NCBI GenBank assembly: GCA_035293845.1
Contig: DATGMB010000240.1
Location: forward strand, 1-64,000
Length of the DNA: 64,000 bases
Direction: 5' to 3'
DNA from: DATGMB01 sp035293845
GTDB lineage: Bacteria > Acidobacteriota > Terriglobia > Bryobacterales > Bryobacteraceae
Part shown: piece after piece, positions 1 to 8,636 of the stretch
Position numbering within the stretch: position 1 is the first letter of the stretch
How the letters are laid out: every line of letters begins with the position of its first letter
Notes under the pieces: model-generated
What the model saw: the letters and a program-made list of their open reading frames with translations, nothing else
The model's database searches: none
Told to the model about the DNA's origin: nothing
Translations under genes and position numbers: made by a program

Positions 1-522
1 CTGGGCCTCCGTTCCGGCGCTGAACTGCGCGCCCTCCACTCCGGCCCAGAACAAGAACTCAAAATCGCGGCTTACCAGAGAACGCGATTTCTGCCGAACT
101 CGCTCCGCTCGGGAATTTACAGAAAGGATGTTACACCAACAAAACGGCTGGAGGATTTCCCTGAGTTGGCTCTCAAGGATGCCCTCCGCGCGGAGGCCAA
201 GCTGATTCCCGAGCTTGCGATTCGCGAACTGGTGGCCAATGCCCTTGTCCATCAGGATCTCACGATGACTGGGGTGTCTGTCATGATTGAGATTTACTCT
301 AACCGCTTCGAAATATCGAACCCCGGTGAGCCAGTCGTACCTGTGGTGAGATTTATTGACGGTTATCAATCTCGGAATGAACGGTTGGCTACTCTCATGC
401 GGAGGATGGGGATCTGTGAAGAGAAGAGTAGCGGTATTGACGGTGTAGTTCAGACGGCCGAGATGTACCAGTTGCCCGCACCCGACTTTCGGGTCGTCAG
501 TTCACGAACGCTTGTAATTGTC
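1..522 (+). pseudogene. ATP-binding RecG/AlbA_2-like regulator, 5' half of a split gene (also cut by window start)
   Basis: The frame is open from base 1, so the true start lies outside the window. The visible 174 codons carry the GHKL-type ATPase region usual in RecG-like/AlbA_2 ATP-binding regulators: RELVANALVHQD, ISNPGEP and the glycine-rich EEKSSGIDGV loop. The homologous part ends at TLVIV (codons to 520-522). After that the frame reads antisense through a transposase and stops at 592-594. The missing C-terminal winged-helix part is found at 4176-4433, where YGPRKFEDMD continues the protein as expected for the family. I infer one gene broken by an insertion. DNA-binding regulators of this type are often accessory or defence-associated, but no role can be assigned here. 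Confidence 0.75.
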
Positions 523-946
523 CCAAAACGCAGGTATGGCAAGGCAAACTCCGGCAGCAGTGATACCGTGCGCTTGCAGCAACGGCACAGATAGCGCCGA
601 ACGCGGATCGTGCCGTCAAAGGCAATATCCGCCAACGTGCGCGTGTAGAAGCCGTGCGCCATCAGAGGACGGGCGGCTTCACACTGGGGACAGTGATCAG
701 GCCGATAACGGTCCGGGTCAGAAAGCTCTTGCGAATACTGCTGGATCGAGCCGACGAAGGGGTGTAGGATCTGCACAGGATCTCCTTTGGGGAGCCGACA
801 GGCTCTCCGATGGGTCTTGCGGAGGGTTCTCTCGTCTTGGAAGGCGAACCGGGAGCCCTCCGGTTTGCCCGCTCCACATCCTAACCCCTCGCTGAAATGC
901 GCAGGTATGCTTCTCGTTTACGCTGAAGCTGATCGAGAAGAGTGAT
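523..946 (-). mobile_element. IS fragment: 5' part of a DUF6431-type transposase and tail of an upstream ORF
   Basis: On the minus strand, 776 to 525 encodes 84 residues of a transposase-like protein. It has a zinc-ribbon (CPQC, then CRCC) and ends at LPEFALPYLRF, after which the sequence becomes antisense of the regulator gene, so the transposase is cut at about 525. A Shine-Dalgarno-like GGAGAT lies just upstream of its ATG. Further up (about 945 to 882) a short minus-strand frame reads LLDQLQRKREAYLRISARG and then stops. It looks like the end of another ORF of the same element. Both ends of the element are missing and I see no terminal inverted repeats. The DUF6431 call is by recognition of the zinc-ribbon and the LLPEF segment, not by a search. 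Confidence 0.7.
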
Positions 947-1527
947 GAATTTAACTTTTAAGCGCCATTCGCCCTTGTGTCGAACGGTACTAGAATCTAT
1001 AATACAGCCACTCGCGCCCCAAGGCGAGTTGGAATCGGGTGCCAATATGCCTCTCCTTCCTCATACGAGGTTCGGCGCGGCCGGTGTCGGCACGGCCATG
1101 ATCCGGATGTACGCCGCCACGGGCGAGCGGCGATTCAGGCATATGGCAGAGTTGTGTGCGTTTACCGCTAGCAATCGCCTCGGCAACAAGCTATGGCAAG
1201 ATTACGGGCTTAGCGGTCTCGGAGAGCTACTCGTGGGATATGTTCTACTTCCTGCAGGATGATAAATATATCAATGCGGCGTACCACATCGCAGAAGCAA
1301 TACTTCCATACGCTATCCCGAAGCCAGAGGGTGTTGCGTTTCCAGGCACTGAGCTGCTGAGAATCAGCTGCGATTTTGCCCTCGGCTCCGCGGGAATTGG
1401 CTGGTTTCTGCATCGCCTTCTAAATCCCGAATTGCCGCGACTTGCTTTTGAACATAGCCTCTTTGAGCGGCGACCCGCAGCGGTTCTGGCGACTCGCTCG
1501 TACGGAAACGTCGTTGCCGTACCTTGA
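942..1527 (+). pseudogene. Frameshifted LanC-like cyclase relic (C-terminal part of a LanKC-type protein)
   Basis: Two overlapping frames together read like the cyclase domain of a class III/IV lanthipeptide synthetase. The first frame gives FGAAGVGTAMIRMYAATGE and DYGLSGLGE. Near 1225-1235 the homology shifts to the next frame, giving WDMFYFLQDDKYINAAYHIA, then IPKPEGVAFPG, LLRISCDFALGSAGIG and WFLHRLL. The usual CHG zinc ligands are replaced (DYG), as in zinc-less class III cyclases. No kinase or lyase domain and no precursor peptide are visible upstream, where the IS fragment begins. A single indel plus 5' loss makes this a dead fragment. It lies inside the insertion that splits the regulator gene. 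Confidence 0.7.
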
Positions 1528-1569
1528 TCGCCGCAGCCTGCTAAGGATCGAATGTGATGGAATACAGAC

Positions 1570-4005
1570 ATGCTTGCTGGGTTGCAAGACTTAGTCTACG
1601 CGGTTCGGCTCTGGCGTAAGTGGCCTGGGTTCGCCCTGGCCGCCGCCGCGACATTAGCACTCGGGATCGGCGTAAATACGGCGGTCTTCAGCATTATCGA
1701 CGCAGTCCTGATTCATCGACTTCCCTTTGCCAACGGCGACCGCATTGTTCAGGTCATGCGACACTACTCGTCTGGCCGCGTCGATAACTCACTCTCGATA
1801 CCTGATTTCGTTGACTTGAAGCAGCAGATGAAGAGTTTCGCAAATATAGCAATTGTGGATTGCTGCCAAGCGAAGCTTATGACCAACACGACCGAGACAC
1901 AGCGCGTAGTAGTGGCCAAGATTTCACCCGACCTGCTTTCTCTGTTAGGCTTTAAACCACTTTTGGGTCGGAGCTTTACAAGCGAAGAAGCCGAGCCAGG
2001 ACAGGATACAGTCGCCATTTTGTCTGATCGTTTTTGGCATGAGGGCTTTGCGGGTAGACGTGACGTTGTGGGCCGTTCCGTCATCCTTGATGGAATTGCA
2101 TTCACGGTCGTCGGTATCCTGCCTCCCGAGTTTCTTCTCATGCCCCAGGCTGACATTCTCGTTCCGTTTACCCTGAAAGAGTCGCGCTTCCGAAATGCAC
2201 GCTCCTATTGGAATTTCAATGTTTACGCGGAGATCGCCCCGCGATCGTCGCTCGACCACGCGTTGGTTGAGATAAGTGCTGTTGCAGCACGTTTGAGGGC
2301 GGCGTATCCGGACACTGACAGAGACCAAGACTATCTGTTGGTCCCTTTGCGGGACCGACTAGTTGGCAAGGTGCGTCCTGCGCTCCTCCTGCTGATGACA
2401 GCGGTAGCAATTGTGTTGCTGATCGCGTGTGCAAATGTAAGTATCATGCTTCTGGCGCGAGCTTCGCCACGGCGGCGCGAGTTCGCGATCCGAGTCGCGC
2501 TCGGCGCATCCCGAGGCCGCATCGTCCAGCAACTGTCGATGGAGTGCTTTCTCCTTTCGTTCTTAGGTTTCAGTGGGGCTATAGCGGCAGCTCGAGGTTT
2601 CTTAAAAGTTTTGCTTGTCATCCTCCCTCCGAATCCGGCGCAGTCGCATGATATTGGCCTTAGCCTTCCGGTGCTCGCGTTCAGTGCGACGCTCGCAATA
2701 GGCGCTGCTATTTTAGCCGGCACTGGTCCTGCGTTCGAGGTCAGCATCGGAAATCTGGCAAGCTCGCTGACGGCTCGCATGTTGTCCGGAAGTGAGCGAT
2801 GGCGATCGCGCGCGATACTTGTCTTTGGGGAATCCGCACTTGCCTTGATACTAACGGTGGTTGCAGGGTTGGTTCTGAAGAGCTTCCTTCAGGTGACGCG
2901 CCACAATCTCGGCTACGCCACCAAGGGGGTCCTCACCTGTGGCGTATCCGTGGACCGAGCTCATAGATCATTGGAGGCGGCCACACTTTTGTTCCGGCAA
3001 ATTCGCGAAGGCTTATCAGAATTGGCCGGCGTGGAGGCGGTGGGGGCCGGGTCCAACGTGCCCACTGAACAAGGCGGTACCATAAGCTTCACCGTAGCGG
3101 GTCGGCCAGTTCCACCGAGCTCCGCCGCGGCACCTGCCGCATTGTGGCGATTCGTCACGCCGGGTTACTTCGAAGCCCTCGGCCTCCGACTTGTTGGCGG
3201 CCGGGTGTTCTCGGAGAGAGATGCTGGTACATCGGAACCGGTGGTGATCATTAATCAAGCATTCGCCAGTAAGTATTTTCCTAACGCAAATGCAATCGGA
3301 CAGCATCTACACCTCGGCGCATCGTTCGACGCGAGTGTGGGCGATATTGGTGAGCGAGAAATTATCGGGATCATTGCGAACGCCCTTCTCGTATCGCCGT
3401 ACGAGCCAGACCGGCCAACGCTATATATACCTTTAGCGCAGATCCCGCCAAGCATATCCACTCAGGTGGGCGGTCTCAATATATTTGTACGCGCATCCGA
3501 CATTGCAAATCTGAGAAACACAATCAATGGAAGGCTACGTCGTATCGACGCCGGACTATCGATATCGCACGTCCGCACGGCAGAGGAGTTGCTGGCCGAT
3601 TACATCACGCCACAGAGGTCTAATCTAATTCTCCTAAGCTCCTTCGCTGGCATCAGCTTATTGCTAGCCGCAATTGGCATCTACGGGGTCGTCTCGTATT
3701 CTGTTGAGGCGCGTCGCTCTGAAATCGGAATTCGGCTTGCTCTTGGCGCTCAGCGGCGCGAAATCGTACGCCTCATCCTTTGGCGCGGGATGAAACCGGT
3801 AGCGGCTGGCATTATGATCGGCGTTGTGATCGTTCTGCTTATCGGTCGGTCTGTTCAGAGCTTTTTTTACGGTGTTAGCCCGATCGACCTCCAGACAATT
3901 GTAATCGCCAGTCTGCTTTTCATGGGAGTTGCGCTCACGGCCAACCTCCTTCCCACATTGCGCGCGCTCAAAGTCGATCCCGCACACGTTTTACGGAGCG
4001 AGTAG
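1570..4005 (+). CDS. ADOP-type FtsX/MacB-like ABC transporter permease
   Basis: The 811-residue product has the layout of the acidobacterial duplicated orphan permease family: two copies of an N-terminal helix, periplasmic MacB-like core and three-helix FtsX domain. The first unit starts GLQDLVYAVRLWRKWPGF then ALGIGVNTAVFSIIDAVL. An FtsX segment reads LLIACANVSIMLLARASPRR and RVALGASRGRIV. The second unit ends with EIGIRLALGAQRREIVR and LKVDPAHVLRSE. No ATPase gene is adjacent, as the name orphan implies. The length is full for the family and the frame is intact, so it may be functional although its surroundings are decayed. It would sit in the inner membrane; its substrate is unknown. Base composition is AT-richer than the genes after 4600, consistent with transfer. 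Confidence 0.9.
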   Translation: MLAGLQDLVYAVRLWRKWPGFALAAAATLALGIGVNTAVFSIIDAVLIHRLPFANGDRIVQVMRHYSSGRVDNSLSIPDFVDLKQQMKSFANIAIVDCCQAKLMTNTTETQRVVVAKISPDLLSLLGFKPLLGRSFTSEEAEPGQDTVAILSDRFWHEGFAGRRDVVGRSVILDGIAFTVVGILPPEFLLMPQADILVPFTLKESRFRNARSYWNFNVYAEIAPRSSLDHALVEISAVAARLRAAYPDTDRDQDYLLVPLRDRLVGKVRPALLLLMTAVAIVLLIACANVSIMLLARASPRRREFAIRVALGASRGRIVQQLSMECFLLSFLGFSGAIAAARGFLKVLLVILPPNPAQSHDIGLSLPVLAFSATLAIGAAILAGTGPAFEVSIGNLASSLTARMLSGSERWRSRAILVFGESALALILTVVAGLVLKSFLQVTRHNLGYATKGVLTCGVSVDRAHRSLEAATLLFRQIREGLSELAGVEAVGAGSNVPTEQGGTISFTVAGRPVPPSSAAAPAALWRFVTPGYFEALGLRLVGGRVFSERDAGTSEPVVIINQAFASKYFPNANAIGQHLHLGASFDASVGDIGEREIIGIIANALLVSPYEPDRPTLYIPLAQIPPSISTQVGGLNIFVRASDIANLRNTINGRLRRIDAGLSISHVRTAEELLADYITPQRSNLILLSSFAGISLLLAAIGIYGVVSYSVEARRSEIGIRLALGAQRREIVRLILWRGMKPVAAGIMIGVVIVLLIGRSVQSFFYGVSPIDLQTIVIASLLFMGVALTANLLPTLRALKVDPAHVLRSE

Positions 4006-4175
4006 CTAAATGTGTGTTCGGTGGAACCGTCTGGGAGCTTACTTCGAGGTCAGACTTTACGCGCGTCGCCTCGCCATTCTCGGAAGCAGCCCAGGTTCAC
4101 GTTTGGCTCCATGACTGTCGGACTCAATTTGAGAAACTTGCCGCCGCTAGAGGGGAAGAATCGTGGCGCGCTACA

Positions 4176-4433
4176 GTCTACGGACCGCGGAAGTTCGAGG
4201 ATATGGACCGTGATGATCGTGTCCGGGCTTGCTACCAGCACTGTGCTCTGAAGTGGGTCATGTCGGAACGCATGACAAATCAGACTCTACGCGAACGGTT
4301 TCGGCTCCCAGAGAGCAAGAGCGCGATTGTCTCTCAGGTGATCGGAGCGGCGATCGACTCGGGACTGGTCAAGCCGGACGAAGCCGTTGGGGGCTCACGA
4401 AAGTATGCTCGCTATTTGCCGTTTTGGGCCTGA
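4176..4433 (+). pseudogene. ATP-binding RecG/AlbA_2-like regulator, 3' half of the split gene
   Basis: The frame is open from 4014, but only the part from about 4176 resembles the family: YGPRKFEDMD, DRVRACYQHC, MTNQTLRERFRLPE and KYARYLPFWA. This is the C-terminal winged-helix region that normally follows the ATPase found at 1-522. The valine codon GTC occurs on both sides of the inserted block (520-522 and 4176-4178), so removing 523-4178 restores an uninterrupted protein. A downstream TTG or ATG could still give a short HTH peptide, but no start signal supports that. The codons 4014-4175 before the homologous part match nothing I recognise. Confidence 0.75.
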
Positions 4434-4599
4434 GGGGTTCATTTAAGCTAAAGAGTCTTGACAACACCTCCCCGGGCGTAAGCACTTGAAAGTCAATAGC
4501 TTCTTATTTAAGCTCGTCCTTCGCGGTTCCCCACCGAGGGCGTAAGGTGCGATTCCGGGCAGGATGGCGCGATCGGCACACGGCAGCGTAGCTCCAGGC
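4434..4599. other. Intergenic junction between the AT-rich patch and the GC-rich backbone
   Basis: No gene is visible. The 9-mer ATTTAAGCT occurs twice about 60 bp apart (near 4441 and 4506). This marks the change to the GC-rich sequence of the dehydrogenase operon. No tRNA or attachment site is evident. Confidence 0.4.
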
Positions 4600-5571
4600 T
4601 CAGTACCGCCACAGCCAGCGGGCTTTCTCCAGCACCTTCTCCACATTCGGCAGGAAGGCCTCTTCGAGCGGCGGGCTGTAGGGCACGGGCGTATCGGGCG
4701 CGGTAACGCGGAGAATCGGCCCGTCCAGGTATTCGAAGACCGTCTCGGTGATGCTCACCGCCAGCTCGCCCGCCAGGCCCGCGGTGCGGGTGTCCTCGTG
4801 GACCAGCAGCACCTTCGAGGTCTTTTTGACGCTCTCGCAGACGGTTTCGCGATCGAGCGGCAGCAGCGTGCGCAGATCGACCACCTCGGCCGAGGCGCCT
4901 TCCGCAGCCAGCCGTTCGGCGGCTTCGAGGGCAGTCCAGACCATGGCGCCGTAGGCCACGATGGTCAGGTCTTTGCCTTCCCGGACGACCTTGGCCTTGC
5001 CGATGGGCACGGTGTAATCGGCGGCAGGAAGGTCCTCCTTGATCTTGCGGTAGAGGCCCTTGTGCTCGAAGAAGATGACGGGGTCGTTGTCGCGAATTGC
5101 GGCCTTGATGAGGCCTTTGGCATCGTAGGCCGTCGCCGGCGCGACGACCTTCAGGCCGGGCGTCTTGACGAACCACATTTCCGGGTTCTGGGAATGGAAC
5201 GGGCCGCCGTGGATACCGCCGCCCGAGGGAGCGCGGATCACGATCGGCACGGGCGCGTCCCAGCGGTAGCGGCATTTGGCGGCGAAATTCACAATCTGGT
5301 CGAAACCGCAGGAAATAAAATCGGCGAATTGCATTTCGGCGACCGGCCGAAGGCCGAGAAACGACGCGCCGATGGCGGCCCCCACAATGGCGGCCTCGGA
5401 AATGGGCGTATCGACGACGCGCTTTTCGCCGAAGCGCTCGAGGAAGCCGGCGGTCACCTTGAAGGCGCCGCCATAAACGCCGATGTCCTCGCCGATGCAG
5501 AACACGGCGGGGTCGCGTTCCATTTCTTCCCAAAGTCCTTCACGGATGGCTTCGAGATAGGTGGTGGGCAT
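4600..5571 (-). CDS. pdhB: 2-oxoacid dehydrogenase E1 component, beta subunit (pyruvate dehydrogenase type)
   Basis: The 323 residues match E1 beta subunits along the whole length: TYLEAIREGLWEEMERD, GEDIGVYGGAFKVTAGF, DTPISEAAIVGAAIGAS, then the C-terminal transketolase domain GKAKVVREGKDLTIVAYG and HEDTRTAGLAGE. With the alpha subunit it forms the thiamine-diphosphate E1 that decarboxylates a 2-oxoacid and acylates the lipoyl arm of E2. It starts 3 bases after the alpha gene, so the two are co-transcribed. No E2 or E3 gene follows here. The substrate (pyruvate, branched-chain oxoacid or acetoin) cannot be fixed from sequence alone, so the symbol is tentative. Confidence 0.93.
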   Translation of the reverse strand: MPTTYLEAIREGLWEEMERDPAVFCIGEDIGVYGGAFKVTAGFLERFGEKRVVDTPISEAAIVGAAIGASFLGLRPVAEMQFADFISCGFDQIVNFAAKCRYRWDAPVPIVIRAPSGGGIHGGPFHSQNPEMWFVKTPGLKVVAPATAYDAKGLIKAAIRDNDPVIFFEHKGLYRKIKEDLPAADYTVPIGKAKVVREGKDLTIVAYGAMVWTALEAAERLAAEGASAEVVDLRTLLPLDRETVCESVKKTSKVLLVHEDTRTAGLAGELAVSITETVFEYLDGPILRVTAPDTPVPYSPPLEEAFLPNVEKVLEKARWLWRY

Positions 5572-5574
5572 GGG

Positions 5575-6585
5575 CTACTCGGTTCCGTACACGCCTTCAG
5601 TCAACGTGGCCGGATCGGGAAACGGGCATTTTTCCGCCCAGGCGACGGCATCGTCAATCTCGCGCAGGATTTCGGCGCGCGCGGCGTCGAGCTGACCGCG
5701 CCCGGCCCAGCCGTTTTCGATCATGCGCTGTTCGAGGCGCACGATGGGGTCGAGCTTGCCCCATTCCTCGAACAGTTCCGACGGCACGTAGTGCGCGGCG
5801 TCATGCGCGGAGTGGCCGGTCATGCGGAAGGTCTTGCACTCGAGCAGGTACGGGCCGAGACCGGCGCGGGCGTGCGCGACGGCGCGGCCGGCGGCCTGGT
5901 AGACGGCAAAAACGTCATTGCCATCGACAATCTCCGCGGGGATGCCGTAGGCCGGGCCCTTATCGGCGATGTGGGCGCAGGCCATCTGCTGCGATAGCGG
6001 CGTCGAATAGGCGTACTGATTGTTGTTGCAAATGAACACCACGGGCAGCTTCTGGACGGCCGCGAAGTTGACGCCCTCATGCCAATCGCCGCGGCTGGTG
6101 GCGCCGTCGCCGAAGTAGGAGAAGCAGACGCCGTCAATGCCCTTATAGCGCATGGCCAGCGCCGTGCCCGCCGCGACGGGGACGGTGGCGGCGAGCGCGC
6201 TGATGATGGAGACCAGGCCGAGCTGCAGGTCGCCCATGTGCATGTTGCCATCGCGGCCGCGCGTGGGGCCGGCGGCGCGGCCCATGTACTGCGCGAAGAT
6301 CTGGCGGGGCGTCATGCCGCGGATGAGCATCACCGCCATATCGCGGTGGGACGGGAACAGCACATCCTGGGGCTCCGAATGGAGCGCCGTGCCGACCGGG
6401 ATGGCTTCCTGGCCGCGGCCCACGTAAACGCCGCCGACGATCTTGCCCTGCCGGTAAAGCTTGCGTTCGATGCGGTCCTCGATTTCCCGCATCAGGACCA
6501 TGTAGTGCAGAAAGCGGCCCGCCAGGGCGGCTTCGCTGCCGGAATGGGTCTCTTGGTGCGGAGAGATAGCCTGTGCGATGCCCAT
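5575..6585 (-). CDS. pdhA: 2-oxoacid dehydrogenase E1 component, alpha subunit
   Basis: The 336-residue protein carries the thiamine-diphosphate motif GDGATSRGDWHEGVNFA followed by NNNQYAYSTP, as well as GRGQEAIPVG and the phosphorylation-loop equivalent TGHSAHD. It is the catalytic half of the alpha2-beta2 E1. The ATG at 6583-6585 is the first start in frame. The minus strand carries a -10-like TATACT at 6611-6606, 20 nt upstream. It heads a two-gene operon with the beta subunit 3 bases downstream. Length and composition are normal for the backbone. Confidence 0.93.
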   Translation of the reverse strand: MGIAQAISPHQETHSGSEAALAGRFLHYMVLMREIEDRIERKLYRQGKIVGGVYVGRGQEAIPVGTALHSEPQDVLFPSHRDMAVMLIRGMTPRQIFAQYMGRAAGPTRGRDGNMHMGDLQLGLVSIISALAATVPVAAGTALAMRYKGIDGVCFSYFGDGATSRGDWHEGVNFAAVQKLPVVFICNNNQYAYSTPLSQQMACAHIADKGPAYGIPAEIVDGNDVFAVYQAAGRAVAHARAGLGPYLLECKTFRMTGHSAHDAAHYVPSELFEEWGKLDPIVRLEQRMIENGWAGRGQLDAARAEILREIDDAVAWAEKCPFPDPATLTEGVYGTE

Positions 6586-6605
6586 TTTTTGTGGATACCC
6601 CGGTT

Positions 6606-6611
6606 AGTATA
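6606..6611 (-). promoter_or_regulatory. -10-like element for the E1 operon
   Basis: The minus strand reads TATACT, 20 nt upstream of the alpha-subunit ATG. No convincing -35 hexamer is seen. This 185-bp gap between divergent genes otherwise holds only the Shine-Dalgarno of the GH2 gene. Confidence 0.4.
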
Positions 6612-6770
6612 GCGCGTTAGTACCGCCTGGCATGGGCGGCGTGCCGGATCGGGCGCCAGGGCTGCGGGTCGGATGCAGGGCGGGCGCGCGGTCCCGTTCC
6701 GCACAAAACGGCCTCCCGCCTGGCCCCTCACGCCGGCTGCCCGCCATTACCCTGAAGTAAGGAGGGAGCG

Positions 6771-8636
6771 GTGCACGCACAGCATGGCTACCCGCGCCCG
6801 CAACTGGAGCGGCCGGAGTGGTTCAGCCTGGATGGAGAGTGGGAATTTGCGCTGGATCCGGAGGCGGTCTGGAAAACGCCCGGCGAACCGGACTGGAACG
6901 CACGCATTCGCGTTCCGTTCGCCCCTGAGACACCCGCCAGCGGCGTCGGGAACACGGGATTTTACCGGGCCTGCTGGTACCGGCGGCAATTCGATGCGCC
7001 CCGTTTGCGGGCGGGCGAGCGGCTGGTGCTGCATCTGTGCGCCGTGGATTCCTGCGCGACGGTGTGGGTCAACGGCCATCTGGCAGCGACACACCGCGGC
7101 GGGTACACCCCGTTCTCCGCGGAGATCACGGAGCACCTGAATGCGGGCGGGCCCCAGACCGTGGTGGTGCGCGCCTATGACGATCCCGCCGACCTGGCGA
7201 AACCGCGCGGCAAGCAGGACTGGCAGCTTCATCCCCACTCGATCTGGTATTACCGGACCACCGGCATCTGGCAGAGCGTCTGGATGGAGCGGCTGCCGGA
7301 GACGGCGCTCGGCCAGGTGCGCTGGACGCCGAACGTCGAGCGCTGGGAGGTCGGCTTCGAGGCCTGGTTGAGCGGCAAACGGCGCGACGACCTGCGGCTC
7401 AACGTGAAGCTCTATGCGGGCGACGACCTGCTGGCGGACGATACCTACGCCGTGGTCGCCCACGAGGTGCACCGGCGAATCGCGCTCTCCGACCCCGGCA
7501 TCGACGATTACCGCAACGAGCTGCTGTGGAGCCCCGAAACACCGAACCTGATCTACGCCGAGCTGCGGCTCAGCGATGAGCGCGGGCAACTGCTCGATAC
7601 CGCGCGCAGCTACACGGCGCTGCGCGCGATCGGCGCGCAGGGCGACAAGTTCGTGCTGAACGGGCGGCCCTACCAGTTGCGGATGGTGCTCGACCAGGGC
7701 TATTGGCCGGAGACCGGACTCACCGCGCCGGATGACGATGCCTACCGGCGCGACGTGGAGCTGGCCAAGGCGATGGGCTTCAACGGCGTGCGCAAGCATC
7801 AGAAGATCGAAAGCCCGCGCTACCTGTACTGGGCGGATACGCTGGGGCTGGTGGTGTGGGAGGAGATGCCGAGCGCGTACCGCTTCACGCGGCAATCGAT
7901 CGAGCAGGTGACGCGCGAATGGACGGAAGCCCTGGCCCGCGATTCGAGCCACCCGTGCATCGTTGCCTGGGTGCCCTTCAACGAATCGTGGGGCGTGCCG
8001 GACCTGCCCGATAGCCCGGCGCAGCGCCACTACGTGCAGGCGCTCTATCACCTCACCAAGACGCTCGACCCTTCGCGGCCGGTGATCGGCAACGACGGGT
8101 GGGAGAGCGTGGCGACGGACATTATCGGGATTCACGACTACGACGACCAGCCGGAGCGGCTCGCGAAGCGGTACGTGGTGGAAGAGATTCCGCGGCTGTT
8201 CAAGCGCGAGCGTCCGGGAGGCCGGCTGCTGATGCTGCAGGGCGAAGCGCTCGAGCAGCCCATCATGCTGACGGAGTTCGGCGGCATCGCGTTTTCGCGC
8301 GATGCGGCGCATACCTGGGGCTACTCGCGGTCCGATACGGAAGAGGATTTCGGCCGCCGGTATCTGGAGCTGCTGAAGGTGGTGCGCGCGCTGCCCATGC
8401 TGGCCGGCTTCTGCTACACGCAGTTCGCCGATACGTACCAGGAAGCCAACGGACTACTCTATGCCGATCGCACGCCCAAGTTCGCGATCGAGCACATCGC
8501 GCTGGCGACCCGCGGGCCGCGCACGCAGCGCGATTTTCAGATCGTCTGGGAGTGGCGCGAGCGCCTGATGAACCAACAGCGGCAGCAGTACGTGATTCCC
8601 AGCGAGGACCACCACACGGCGCATGACCCGCGATAA
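6771..8636 (+). CDS. Glycoside hydrolase family 2 (beta-galactosidase/beta-glucuronidase-like)
   Basis: The GTG start at 6771 is fixed by a strong Shine-Dalgarno AAGGAGG at 6759-6765. The 621 residues have the GH2 order: N-terminal sugar-binding jelly roll (WFSLDGEWEFALD, NTGFYRACWYRR), Ig-like sandwich, then the TIM barrel. The acid/base glutamate is E405 in PFNESWG and the nucleophile is E502 in LTEFGG. There is no signal peptide, so it should act in the cytoplasm, probably on imported oligosaccharides with a non-reducing beta-linked sugar. The next glycosidase overlaps it by 14 bases, which indicates coupled translation. The exact specificity cannot be read from sequence. Confidence 0.93.
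   Translation: MHAQHGYPRPQLERPEWFSLDGEWEFALDPEAVWKTPGEPDWNARIRVPFAPETPASGVGNTGFYRACWYRRQFDAPRLRAGERLVLHLCAVDSCATVWVNGHLAATHRGGYTPFSAEITEHLNAGGPQTVVVRAYDDPADLAKPRGKQDWQLHPHSIWYYRTTGIWQSVWMERLPETALGQVRWTPNVERWEVGFEAWLSGKRRDDLRLNVKLYAGDDLLADDTYAVVAHEVHRRIALSDPGIDDYRNELLWSPETPNLIYAELRLSDERGQLLDTARSYTALRAIGAQGDKFVLNGRPYQLRMVLDQGYWPETGLTAPDDDAYRRDVELAKAMGFNGVRKHQKIESPRYLYWADTLGLVVWEEMPSAYRFTRQSIEQVTREWTEALARDSSHPCIVAWVPFNESWGVPDLPDSPAQRHYVQALYHLTKTLDPSRPVIGNDGWESVATDIIGIHDYDDQPERLAKRYVVEEIPRLFKRERPGGRLLMLQGEALEQPIMLTEFGGIAFSRDAAHTWGYSRSDTEEDFGRRYLELLKVVRALPMLAGFCYTQFADTYQEANGLLYADRTPKFAIEHIALATRGPRTQRDFQIVWEWRERLMNQQRQQYVIPSEDHHTAHDPR

Noticed and set aside
4508..5533. 341-codon minus-strand frame overlapping the E1 beta gene
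   Set aside because: Arg-rich shadow frame of pdhB, which has full-length family motifs in the other frame.
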